Shown: piece after piece, positions 1 to 10,599 of the stretch | Layout of the letters: every line of letters starts with the position of its first letter | Position numbering within the stretch: position 1 is the first letter of the stretch | From: Cephalotrichum gorgonifer | Lineage: Eukaryota; Ascomycota; Sordariomycetes; Microascales; Microascaceae | Direction: 5' to 3' | Assembly: GCA_900312665.1 (NCBI GenBank) | Contig: ONZQ02000002.1 | Span: 1-64,000 of the forward strand | Length of the DNA stretch: 64,000 nucleotides | Notes under the pieces: generated by a model | What the model saw: the letters and a program-made list of their open reading frames with translations, nothing else | The model's database searches: none | What the model was told of the DNA's origin: nothing | Program-made: the position numbers and the translations under genes

Positions 1-27
1 ATGGTGAGGGGGAACTCCTGGGTCTTG

Positions 28-381
28 TTAATCATATCTAAATACCTCCTCTAACCCTCGCCACCATCCCTTAGCATCAGTACTTCCTGTGCTCCCGTCA
101 ACAAGAGTCTCTTGCATCCCATCCGTCATATTCCACCACCTCCTCACTTCTTCATTTGCCGCCATCTTCTCCATATCAGCATCGAAATCCGTTCCGGTGT
201 ATTTGAAAGTGGCGAAAAGTGTCATGGATGGTTCGTCAAGGAAAATGGAGTAATCGCTAATATTGCAGTCTTTGATCTGAGCCAGGACTGCAGGCCAGAC
301 AGCAGCATGGCAGTCTTTGTAAGCTTGGAGGGAGTCTGGTTTCAGGCGAACTATCTGAGCTATGCGCTTTGGGGGCGACAT
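28..381 (-). CDS. L-rhamnose mutarotase (RhaM / DUF718 family)
   Basis: Single-exon gene of 117 residues, the usual size of the family. RhaM enzymes interconvert the alpha and beta anomers of L-rhamnose before catabolism. Visible family features are the opening MSPPKRIAQIVRLKP, the segment YKDCHAAVWPAVL (its His and Tyr match the conserved sugar-binding part), a central LFATFKY strand and the tryptophan pair in EEVRRWWNMTDGMQ. The reading frame stays open upstream for 40 codons, but the internal ATG at 381 gives the conserved start, so it was chosen. Probably cytosolic. No other rhamnose gene is next to it; the left neighbour lies outside the window. Confidence 0.88.
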   Translation of the reverse strand: MSPPKRIAQIVRLKPDSLQAYKDCHAAVWPAVLAQIKDCNISDYSIFLDEPSMTLFATFKYTGTDFDADMEKMAANEEVRRWWNMTDGMQETLVDGSTGSTDAKGWWRGLEEVFRYD

Positions 382-649
382 ATTGAGAGTAGCTGCGAGT
401 GTCGGAAGCGAAGAGTATATGGGTGGTGTTGAGCCTCGAAATATCAGTGAAGAGAGAAGGTAAATGTTTGGGACGAGGGGTAGATGATCTGTTTGAGCCA
501 TCCGAGCTGTTTAAGTCCGTCGACCCAAGTTACCGGTGGGTCATTTCTTCGTCCTTCGGTAAAGTGCCTGCCGAGCTATGGATGATGTTACTATCCCGCG
601 GGTCACTTTGCGGTGGGCTCCTGATACCCCAACTAACATAAATGACACC

Positions 650-1070
650 TTGAATGCAACACACAAATTATACCTAGTATAATGAACTTTAGCAATCTAT
701 AATATATCAAATAGTAGTAATAAAAATAGGAAATAAATAATATAAAATAGAGGAAAATTATATCTTTTTCTATATTTATAATTCTTTATACTATAAATTA
801 TAATATAAATTTTAAGATGTTATTTATATTAAAATAGCTTTTATAGAATTAATATTCTTATAATATAGTATAAAACTTTCAATATATATCTATAATTAAT
901 ATAAAATTAATTCATATATACTTCTAAATAATACTTATAGTTATATTTTAAAATATAATATAATTATTTTATATATATTTTAAGTTATTATAATATATAC
1001 TAAATAATGATTTATATAAAAGCTGTTTTAGTAACTGTATCTGATTATATTACCTACTACGTCAGAGCGT
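650..1070. repeat. AT-rich patch, possible RIP-degraded relic
   Basis: This stretch between the rhamnose mutarotase and SLP1 is almost pure A/T. From 721 to 1020 I count about 27 G or C in 300 bases (about 9% GC), while flanking genes are near or above 50%. TpA steps dominate and no ORF crosses it. It looks like a short AT island left by repeat-induced point mutation of an old mobile element, but no terminal repeats or protein remnants are readable. The composition is seen directly; the origin is inference. Confidence 0.6.
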
Positions 1071-1200
1071 TATATAATCATTAGAGGCGACATAATCTCA
1101 ACACGTCTCTAACTACGAGCATGCACGAACATGCTTCATCTTGCTGCAGGTCAGCATCCCACCCCCAACGATCAAGCTCAACTTCTCCAATGTTGGGATA

Positions 1201-3639
1201 ATGAGTAGCCAGGGTCGAGTGAACCTACGCACGGCACTCGTGCTATTTTTTCTTTCGACGGTCACCGTCGCCATCCAGGCCACATCCTCCTTCCCGGGCC
1301 AGAATACAGCTGCCTCTTTCTGCCTCCCGAAGACTATCAACCATGTCACTCACACCTTGCCGCAGCAGTGCCTGAGGGGCAGCTGGACGCCTTCAACAAG
1401 CGCCCACTCGCCATCTCGGACCGACACCCACAGCCACGAACCCCAATCTGCTACCCTCGACGAACCAGCTTCGTACCCTGCAGATGAGGATACACCAAGT
1501 CGCCGACAGGACAACCTCATCCTATCATTCGAAGAATGGAAGGAGCTCATGCTCCGCGAACACGGACAAGCCCCCACAGACGCTCACGATCGTGAGCGCT
1601 CGCCAGCGCCTCAAAAATCCAACGAATGCGACAGCTGTGGACTTGACGTCGAGGGCGACGATAGCGAGCTATCGCTTAGTTTCGATGTACCTTCCGTCCA
1701 GCCCCAAGGAACAGCAAATTCAATTCCAAGCATCGTAAACGGCCCGCAGGAGATATTGTATGAAGACGGCAAAGGGCAATACTCCCTCGGCAAGGATGCC
1801 GGAAAGACCTGCAAGGAACGATTCTCGTACTCGTCCTTTGATGCTGGCGCCACGGTCTTGAAAGCAAGCCCTGGAGCCAAGAACCCGAAGGCCATACTAC
1901 TGGAGAACAAGGACTCATACATGCTTTTTGAATGCACGGCGGAGGAGAAATATGTCATTGTCGAGCTGAGCGACGATATTCTAGTCGATACTGTTGTCCT
2001 GGCAAACTTTGAGTTCTTCTCTAGCATGGTACGACACTTTCGGCTAAGTGTAAGTGATCGATATCCTGCTAAAATCGAGAAATGGAGGCAACTGGGCCTG
2101 TTCGAGGCCAAGAATGCAAGGGATATTCAGCCATTCCTGGTCGAGAACCCGCAAATCTGGGCAAAATATGTCCGCGTGGATTTCCTCACGTATTATGGGA
2201 ATGAATACTATTGCCCGGTGTCCCTCCTTCGCGTCCATGGGACCCGTATGCTTGAGTCGTGGAAGGAGACGGAGGGGACCCCTGAGGATGAGGCTCCCGA
2301 GCGTGAGGCTGGGTCATCACGGTATATCGAGGCCGCCGCCGAGGTACCGGACCCGGCAAGTGCTCTTGATTCTCAAGAGGGAACATCCGGACTTCGGGAT
2401 GGCTTCTACCTCTTCGGCAGTCCACAGGCGACTTGCCCAGCACCCGTTGTCGTGACGAGGGATGCAGGCGCCGCGGTGCCGGATGACCCAGACCAGGACC
2501 GAGTGGGTAAGGTCCGACATAGAGCCAACGTCACCAATCAGCATTTCAGACCTCAGGTAACCGAGTCTCCGACCGCTCCCTACTCTCCGTCTAGTGTGGA
2601 TATTACGACACATACCCCCGGTAGCTCACTGGCCACCCCGTCCCCAAGTGGGACTGCCCGAGAGAAAAGCGATCGTGCTGCCGACGCTCCCACGGGCGCG
2701 GCACAATCCAACTCCTCTGTTGCCGATGTAGTAGTCCAGAGCAAGCCGGTCGAGCCAGCACCAAGCCAACCGAGGAACCGAACGAGCACCTCGAGTAGCC
2801 ACTCGACGCTACCCACAGTCCAAGAGAGTTTTTTTAAAACGGTCTCAAAGCGACTGCAGCTGTTGGAAACAAACATGACGTGGAGTCTTAAATACGTCGA
2901 AGATCAGTCGCGGCACATACAAGAAGCGCTGGTACGAATCGATGGAAGGAGGCTCGAAGCCGAGACTCTCCTGACCTCCCTCAACCATACTGTGCATGTA
3001 GAGCTGAGAACCTTACGCCAGCAGTATGACCAGGTCTGGCAATCTACGGTCATTGCCCTGGAAACTCAGAGGGAGCAGTCGCAGAGTGAACTGGTCGCGT
3101 TGTCTTCGAGGCTCAACGTCTTAGCAGACGAAGTCGTGTTCCAGAAGCGCATGTCTATTGGCCAGTCCATCTTGTTGCTTTGCTGTCTCGTTTTAATCAT
3201 ATTCTCTCGGTCTGTAACATACCCGCTACCGCTTGCCAACTCTCAGCCTGGACCTGGGAACTTCTTCCCAAGCCGGCCGGGGCCCACGCCGGGCGCGCTC
3301 CCTTCTGTGGCTGGTGTATCCTCGGGGAGAAGCACCGAAGACTCGAAACCACCTGCTTATCCAATAAATGATGGTTTGCATCACTACGGCGCGGCCAGTC
3401 CAGGAACGAAGTGTGTCCCTAAACGCCATGGGGAGCGCGCCTCGAGTGCTAGGCTCCCGGAGATACATTGCGAGCCATACGGAACACCAGGGGACACAGG
3501 CTCTGAAGAAGAGGATCTCGGTCGCCCGCCCGTCCACAGCGGTTTCCACCAGGATGGTGCCGAGGAAGACCATGCAAACTTGGCCGGTATGCCCGGAAGA
3601 GTGTACACAAAGAAGCCCCTACCACCGCTACCAGAATAG
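1201..3639 (+). CDS. SLP1: SUN-domain ER membrane protein, SLP1 / osteopotentia family
   Basis: Intronless, 812 residues from the ATG at 1201; an in-frame ATG at 1141 would add 20 residues, but the 1201 start begins directly with a signal peptide (basic N-terminus, then TALVLFFLSTVTVAIQA). A central SUN domain lies at about residues 205-347: it opens at RFSYSSFDAGATVL, has VIVELSDDILVDTVVLANFE, and ends YYCPVSLLRVHG. A Ser/Thr/Pro-rich stretch follows, then a coiled coil (about 560-650) and one TM helix (QSILLLCCLVLIIFSRSV, about 655-675). Slp1/SUCO proteins are mid-SUN proteins of the ER that, with Emp65 in yeast, protect folding soluble proteins; the layout (signal peptide, mid SUN, coiled coil, TM) fits that class and not C-terminal nuclear-envelope SUN proteins. 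The AT-rich patch lies just upstream. Confidence 0.9.
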   Translation: MSSQGRVNLRTALVLFFLSTVTVAIQATSSFPGQNTAASFCLPKTINHVTHTLPQQCLRGSWTPSTSAHSPSRTDTHSHEPQSATLDEPASYPADEDTPSRRQDNLILSFEEWKELMLREHGQAPTDAHDRERSPAPQKSNECDSCGLDVEGDDSELSLSFDVPSVQPQGTANSIPSIVNGPQEILYEDGKGQYSLGKDAGKTCKERFSYSSFDAGATVLKASPGAKNPKAILLENKDSYMLFECTAEEKYVIVELSDDILVDTVVLANFEFFSSMVRHFRLSVSDRYPAKIEKWRQLGLFEAKNARDIQPFLVENPQIWAKYVRVDFLTYYGNEYYCPVSLLRVHGTRMLESWKETEGTPEDEAPEREAGSSRYIEAAAEVPDPASALDSQEGTSGLRDGFYLFGSPQATCPAPVVVTRDAGAAVPDDPDQDRVGKVRHRANVTNQHFRPQVTESPTAPYSPSSVDITTHTPGSSLATPSPSGTAREKSDRAADAPTGAAQSNSSVADVVVQSKPVEPAPSQPRNRTSTSSSHSTLPTVQESFFKTVSKRLQLLETNMTWSLKYVEDQSRHIQEALVRIDGRRLEAETLLTSLNHTVHVELRTLRQQYDQVWQSTVIALETQREQSQSELVALSSRLNVLADEVVFQKRMSIGQSILLLCCLVLIIFSRSVTYPLPLANSQPGPGNFFPSRPGPTPGALPSVAGVSSGRSTEDSKPPAYPINDGLHHYGAASPGTKCVPKRHGERASSARLPEIHCEPYGTPGDTGSEEEDLGRPPVHSGFHQDGAEEDHANLAGMPGRVYTKKPLPPLPE

Positions 3640-3913
3640 CCAAACCAGGTAGTTTACGCCCGTGCGGGGCCGGATCGGCGGTTTCCTAGCATCGCAACTA
3701 TGGGTTCGTTCCTTGGACTGTTCCTGCTCGCATAGTATTAACGAAGTTGGTCAAATTTCAATCTTGTTATAACCTTTGTTGCCCGTTACCGCTACACGCA
3801 GTTGGTGCCGATTATTGGGAGCAATGCCCATCGCAGGCGAATCCGATCCCGTGGTCCCCACCAAGGCGTGCCTGTGGCTCTGCCTTGCCCCTAGTTTTTC
3901 CACCCCCCAGTGA

Positions 3914-6504
3914 CTACTGTTGGCCGTAGATATGTCGGAGGGCTGTCTCATAATCATATTCCTCCAAAGCTGCCAGTCTCGTACCGCGATCATACTGTGA
4001 GCGTCGACGACGCTGTTCATCGCGGAGGTGCTGGCCTGCATTTGGAGTAAACAATCCTATGTCGCCGCGGGCTGGTAAGTCTCCGTGTGAGTTGACATGG
4101 TTTCCGGCGGCAACACCTACCAACATGCTCCGCGTTCTCACAGCTTCTCTTCATCTTGGATTGGTTGTCGGGTTCGGGGAATGACTCTTCCTGACCAGCA
4201 ATTTCCGGGCGTGGCCCATTGGACGTGAAATACAACTTGGCAGGATTAGCGTTGAAAGGGCCTCAGGTATAAATGTGCGAGGGGATTACCTTCGGACGGT
4301 AATGAGGGGCTTCGAGCATGACGGAGCTGTTGCGGAACTTCTGCACAAGGCAGTCCTTTCCTTGAATGGCTGATTCGAGAGCACGTTAGCCTCTATGTCA
4401 CACGGGCCTGGCAGGTAGGAGTTGGGCTAAGGTCCACTAACTCGCGTAGGATATTTCTGCCACCTTATCACTCTTGAAACAATTCCTTCTCATCATGGTA
4501 AGCAGGCTAGCTGGACTTCCCTCAGGGTGGTGCGTCCTACCATCGCTGATTCCCACGAGCATTCACAAACTAGGCGTCACAAGTGAGTAACCACGAAAAG
4601 AGATGGACCTAGGAGTCTGATATTGCTACGCACATCGATGATATCGAGAGGCTGAAGACTCGGTTAGACTTGGGACCTGATACCAGATGGAGCGCAACTC
4701 ACATCGACGAAGTTGATGAACGCGTACCCCACACTGGCGAGGAAGACACCGCTGTTAACATACGCTTTCTCCACCCTAGCGAGGCTGACTTACTTGCAGT
4801 CATTTGCGAAATCAATCCTCAAATACATGAAGTCGTATTTCCCCCAGCTCGACTCGTCAATGATTCTCTTGAGCATGGCCTGGTCGACCTTATTCGGAAT
4901 ATTCCGAAGCATGATCTGGATAGCAAGTCAGACTCGTGTCACCGCTCGAGAAGTAAACGCAATGACTTGCCGTCGTTCGTACGTCAGTCCCTTCCCTGAT
5001 TCGGTGAATGTCAACATGGTTGTGGTGAGTGGGTACCCCATGGTACGCTCCTCTGCCGATGCGCGAGGCGTTTTGGCGTCGGTAATCCAATCTATTGTTG
5101 CCCTGCGTACTCCTGTCTCTCACAGTATTATCTGCGCAGTCTCGGGCAAGGTCAAAGTAATGTAGGGGAGCAGGGCTGGTCACGCTGGCAACTGTACATT
5201 GCTGAGCACCGGATTTCTGTTCATGGCTCATGGATTTCGACAATTGCGGGTACCGCGGAAGCTGGGAGAGCGCATGGATGGAGTTGGAATGCCGTCGGCC
5301 TTCGGGAAATGGTGAATCCTTTGCACAAGTCGAGAGTGGGACGGCTTCAGTAGGCCAAACGCCAACCGCCTGTCCCGGCAACGTCACCTCTGGGACGCCG
5401 TGTCGCTCCCCGGGGACTTTCCCCGGGAGGAGCCCGTCCCTTGGACTTAGAGAAGAACTCCGAGAAAGAGACTCTCTCGATAATAGGGCGGCGTTGAGTT
5501 GGATGCCCTTTAGGGATCAAGGCTTAGCACCGAGTGACCAAGCCGGGGTCGGTGACATACGTACCTCAATCACGGTATTGGCCAATCTAGTGGCAGCCGC
5601 ATGGGTGGCGGAAACATCGCAATACTCCACCATAGCCCGGTAAGTACCGTTCTGGAACGAGGATTGTTCCCCGATGGAGAAGATCTGTGCCTGGGAGTGA
5701 AGCAGCTGGTAGACAACCATTTCCGCGCGACGGTGGTCAAGCTCGATGCCGGGGAGAATGGATGCAACCACTGCCAGCTGGCTCTCGGGTACGAGGTTGC
5801 CCCTACCTGGGGTCCCAGGAGCCGCCATTCCAGAGACATACTTCACGTCCCAGTCAGCACCAAACATGTGCGAGTTAGTGTACACGAGGCATGAATCTCG
5901 GATATCTGTGAAGTAGGCGGAAACGCTATTCCCGACGGCCTGAACCGTGCTTCCGCCGAGGTACTGAAACCCGACATTACTCAAATTCTGTCATACCTAG
6001 TGAGTAGGGATCATGCAAGCAATTTTGCCATGGGGGCGAACGTACCTCAAGGAATCTCTCAACGTCACCTACCACGATGTTCCCCGTGACAGGTGTGAAC
6101 ACGAGATGGCGCGAAAGGCCCAGGTCGCTGCTCAGGTTTTGGGAATTGGACAAGATATGAGGCAGAGCACTGGACCTCGAAAGATCCGGGGGAACTGTGT
6201 ATAATAGGCCAAGGGCCGCATTGAGGAATGGTTGAAAGGGGGATGCCGTTGGGGAGAGCTTCCGAGACGTCTGCCGTGCCACTGCCAGGAAAGAATCCGG
6301 GGCAGGAGGTGTGTCTCGGCCTCGACTGGCGAGGGTCTCGGGGATATCTTGAGTCTGTGAAGAGGACTTCTCGGCGAGTCGTCCTATCGATAATCCACCC
6401 GTTGCGTCACCAGGGACCACCGGCTTGGGAAGTGGAGAAGCGGGGGTTGAGGCCGGGGATCCTCCTTCGTCCTGGCTAGGATCTGCCATTCCGAATGAAA
6501 TCAC
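3914..6504 (-). CDS. mei2: Mei2-like RNA-binding protein (C-terminal RRM), 11 exons
   Basis: Exons (read downwards): 6504-6046, 5987-5565, 5507-4971, 4915-4794, 4733-4703, 4651-4634, 4569-4541, 4485-4442, 4369-4290, 4235-4121, 4056-3914. The CDS is 2001 nt, 666 residues, and phases close at every junction. The C-terminal third is the Mei2-type RRM: RTTIMLRNIPNKVDQ, then KYDFMYLRIDFANDCNVGY, AFINFVDPLDIID, FVNARGNQRWNCFKSDK, and ATIQGKDCLVQKFRNSSVML. The tail has an RDEQRRRRSQYDRGTRLAA patch. Mei2 of fission yeast binds meiRNA and drives meiosis; a role in meiosis or development is inferred here. The intron at 4916-4970 is GC-AG (donor gcaagt), and exon 4651-4634 is only 18 nt. The N-terminal half has weaker RRM resemblance. 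An alternative start is the ATG at 6489. Confidence 0.9.
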
Positions 6505-7459
6505 GATGGAGATGAGATGGGGTGGGAATGCTGTGGTGTTTCAGTCACAATATGCACCGAGGGGCAACACAATATACTCTCGAGTGACTGCTTGGCTGAT
6601 GCGGGGGGACCTGATGAGGCAAAACCTATGACTGCTGCCTCAACCGGTGGTGTGCTGTGGAAGACAGGGCAGGGGTATTGTTTTCTCTTGGTCTCGTCAC
6701 CAGCTCTCTTTGGCATCTCCCTTGCCCGCTTCCCTTTCTTTGCCTGGGGGGAGGGGGGGTCTTTTGCGCGTCTTTGTTACTTGGCTAATGGTCACAAGGC
6801 GTGATCCGAAAGGAAGGAGCTAGCCTTCGAGTGACAGATGGTTGTTCTTGCCGATTTTTTATTTCGCTCAGTGTTCGCCCTCCCTCTGCGCTACCTTCCC
6901 ATAAGTACTAACTCACCCCATCGCACCTTCTCATTCCGATTTTTAGCCATGGAGTCAAGAGGGGTTGTTGGCCATCTCCTCTCTCGTAGCCGGAGAGTGG
7001 AAGATTTGAGCGAGAGGTGAGGATCTCATTGAAGCTAGGAACTGGCAGGCTACTGTGTGACAACGTTTTGCGCGTTTTGCGCGTTGTCCATTCCTGATTC
7101 AGTCAAGAATATCACACCGGACGTGATCATATAAGTCGACTTCGGAAGACGACGCGTCTGGGAGACGTGTTCGGGATTTGGTAACAGCACACCATCTAGG
7201 ATGGCTTAGTTAAGACAGGCCTGAGGTGGTATCTTAGTCTTAATACCAAAGCACTGATTGCCCCTCGTACAGTGTCTCACTGATTTCGCACGCTTGGCAG
7301 GTGGATGGGGGCGGCGGGCAGGTCTATCCAAGCCAAGTTCCACAATGACGGGCCACCTATCTTGGTACCAAGTATTATTACTCCGTAAGCTTCTCGAGGA
7401 ATGGAGTCGGAGCCTAGCATACATCCTCGACAGTCGAATTACATGACAAGGCCGCGACG
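6505..7459. other. Divergent intergenic region, mei2 / SEC15
   Basis: No convincing gene. It must hold both promoters. Visible are a short tandem of gttttgcgc at about 7064-7085 and an ACGCGT hexamer (MCB-like) at 7152-7157. Binding is not shown by the sequence. Confidence 0.6.
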
Positions 7460-10341
7460 ATGTCTCGAAAGACGGTAGTGTACGATGATTATTATAACGC
7501 AGTCGCCCAGGTACGTTCATTCAAGCCCTCGTAGTTTCCCAACTAACCTTGACTTTCTACCTAGATCATATCACCATCGTCAGATTCGGAGTTCATCGAC
7601 CAATTAATCCCCGTTCTCAAAGATGCCACTAGCACCAAACGAACGGCATCGCTTTTGCAGAGGCTCGCAGGATACTCCGACGATAGAGAGGCGGATATCG
7701 AGAGAATTGGGCTGACGAGACATGAGGAGTTCCTCGGCTCTGTCAACCAGCTACAGCGCATTCGCGAAGAGACCGTCGCTCTCACCGACGAGATACTGAA
7801 GCTCAACCAATCTATCCAATCCAGCACTGAGAAGCTGGCGGAGCAGAAGCAAAGCCTAGTAAATACAAGGGCCGTTCGACAGAACATTCTCGATGCATCA
7901 GATGCCCTCAGGAGCTCCCTTGGTATCCTCCACGTTGTCAACCAGTCCCACGATCTCATCCGAAAGAAGAAGTACTACGCGGCGCTCAAATCTCTCGAAG
8001 ACCTCCAAAACGAACACCTCCTCCCTACTATCCAGAACAAATATGCAACGCAACACAGGCTCGCGGATATCATCCAGAGATCAATCCCTGCATCCCAAAA
8101 AGTCATTTCCGAAGCGGTAATGACCGACCTGAATACATGGCTCTACCGGATCCGGGAAACCTCTCAATTTTTGGGCGAAGTGGCGTTCTATCACACCGAG
8201 CTGCGGAGGACTAGACAACGGAAAAGGGTTGAAGAAAACGGCTTCATGGGGAATTTCAAACTTAATTCTGCCATCGAGTTGGTGTCCGACGAAGCGGAAG
8301 AGTTTGACGTACTCGATAATGAGGAGCTTCAAGTCGACTTCACCCCTTTGTTTGAGTGCTTGCACATATGTGAAGCCCTTGGTCAAAGCGACAAATTCCG
8401 GAGCGAATATTCTGCCACGAGAAGGCAGCAGAAAGATTTACTGCTACCGAGCGCTGTGGATCTGCTTGAAGATGGTGGGTCGTCACTGAGCAGTCTCCTA
8501 GAAGGCATCGCCGGCTTTGCCATAATCGAGAAAGCAACCATGCGACGGGCGCCACAGCTAAGATCCGCAGTTGATGTGAGTTGAACTACCCTCCTCCCCC
8601 CCTCCCCTCCTCCTGCGACCCACCTATGACTACTAACCTACTTATGTTGGTTTTGTAGGTTGAAGAGCTATGGGACTCCATGTGCCAGGCTGCCATCAAC
8701 CTTACATCTAAAGCGCTCAACGACGTCACGGATGCGGAGGTACTGTTGAAAATCAAAGGCTTCATCTCGCTATTCATACAGACCATGGAGGTAAGTCAGG
8801 GCAGCAGCCAAACCCCTCTTCAGGGCGTTGCTAATGTGTTATTCATAAGGGCTGGGGATATTCCGTCGCCGTCTTAGACACCTTCCTCCTAACACTTTTC
8901 CATAAATACGCCGAGCTTCTCAAACGTCGGTTCAGCGACGACTTTCAGGAGGTATGCCACTTGTCCCTGCCACTGTTTCATGAGCTAATTCAGTTACCCG
9001 CAGATTGTCTCCACCGACGACTACATGCCGATGCAAATCCTATCTCTCGAGGAGTATGAGAAGGTGGTTAACGTTAGCTGGTTTACGCAAGACACGCCAA
9101 CTAGTGAACTGAGGTATGCAATGAGCGTCGGGATCAACTGCTACCATGGGTCCGAACACCGCTGACCGCACCTAGCTTCCCCTGCGTCCTTCCCTTCTCC
9201 CAGATGTACCCTCTCTGTTGCATTGATATCCGGCACTTCCTCAACCAATTCTATTTCTTCTCCGATGACCATTTCCAACACCCGAATATCATCGATGAAA
9301 CTCTTCGCAAGGTATAGCTGACACTCGCCCCTATTTCACCGTCCCCGCCTTGCCAAGCTCTCGAATTCACACATACCTCATAGGCTCTTGACGACCTACT
9401 TGTTGAGAAAGTCTGCCAGTCGCTAGTCGAACGACTCGGATCTCAGTATCTTGGCCAGATTGTCCAGATTCTCATTAACCTTGAGCATTTCGAAATTGCC
9501 TGTCAAGAACTAGAACAGCTTCTCATCCGGGCTCGGTCGTCCACTTCAGCCGGTGGACCCGTTGCGTTGCACGCGACTGAGAGGTTCCGGAGCAACAAAA
9601 AGACAGCGGAAAAGCGCATTTTTGAACTCGTCAATACCAAAATTGATGATCTCGTCGACACCGCTGAGTACGAGTGGTAAGTTCCCTTGTTCCTCCGGCC
9701 AATGTGCGGCGCCGAACTAACCCTGTCTAAAGGCTGGCTACAACGGTCCCATCCGAGCCAAGCAGCTATATGCAGACGCTGACGCGATATTTGCTGAATA
9801 TCATGAATTCTACCCTGCTCGGCCTGCCACGGGAGATCAAGGAGTTGATTTATTTCGATGCCTTGAGCCATGCTGCCAACCGGATCCTGGTATGGCAGTC
9901 CGACCTTAGCCCCTTTTGTTGCATGCGTGTACTTACATACTAGGCCCTTCCCCTGTCCCCGGAGGTGAAATACCTGAATGCGAATGGTGTAGCCATCCTT
10001 GCTAAGGATGTTGAGCATCTCACCGAGTTCGTTAATCGTCTGGACAATGGTGCCATGTTGAAAGAGAATCTCGACGAGCTGCAACAAACCGTCAATTTGC
10101 TCCAGTCGGACAACCACGATGAATTCTTTGACATATCAACACGAAACAAGAAATACGGCCGAGTGGATGCCCTGAACGGTCCAATCTTGCTGGAGAAGTA
10201 TGGTATCCCTGATTCATTACCTTTTTTCATTACTGATGTTCTAACTTGTCCGCACTTATCCGTAGGCTCACATCGGCACCGCAAGGATCAAGCCGGGCTG
10301 CGGCACTAGCCAATTTCTCGTCCCGTTTCGGCATGGGGTAG
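7460..10341 (+). CDS. SEC15: Exocyst complex subunit Sec15
   Basis: Ten exons: 7460-7510, 7565-8575, 8659-8790, 8850-8951, 9004-9113, 9176-9311, 9384-9676, 9733-9889, 9944-10197, 10266-10341. The CDS is 2322 nt, 773 residues, normal for fungal Sec15, and all phases close. The first exon codes for only 17 residues (MSRKTVVYDDYYNAVAQ). The N-terminal half is the helical, coiled-coil-rich region (RIREETVALTDEILKLNQ; SLGILHVVNQSHDLIRKKKY); the C-terminal half has the conserved CCIDIRHFLNQFYFFSDDH and LPREIKELIYFDALSHAANR segments. Sec15 links the exocyst to the Rab GTPase Sec4 on secretory vesicles and works at the hyphal tip. It converges with HAP5; 258 bp separate the stop codons. Confidence 0.95.
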
Positions 10342-10599
10342 TACGAGGAGGCTAAGGGCTGCCATCCATTCGTCCGGCATTACTTCTCCAGCTACACATG
10401 GAACAAGGAAACTAGATTGCATTTACACAGTGATCCGATCTATGTCAACGATTGTTGAGCCCACCAATTGCTTTCCTTCCTGGCCAGGGTTCCCATACCA
10501 TGGCGGTCCTGCCCTCTTATCAACCGGCTCCAGGCCATTCTCAAGACTGAAGGTTCTGATCAAACTCCTCGGAGGAAATTGGGCCCTGGACACTTCATG

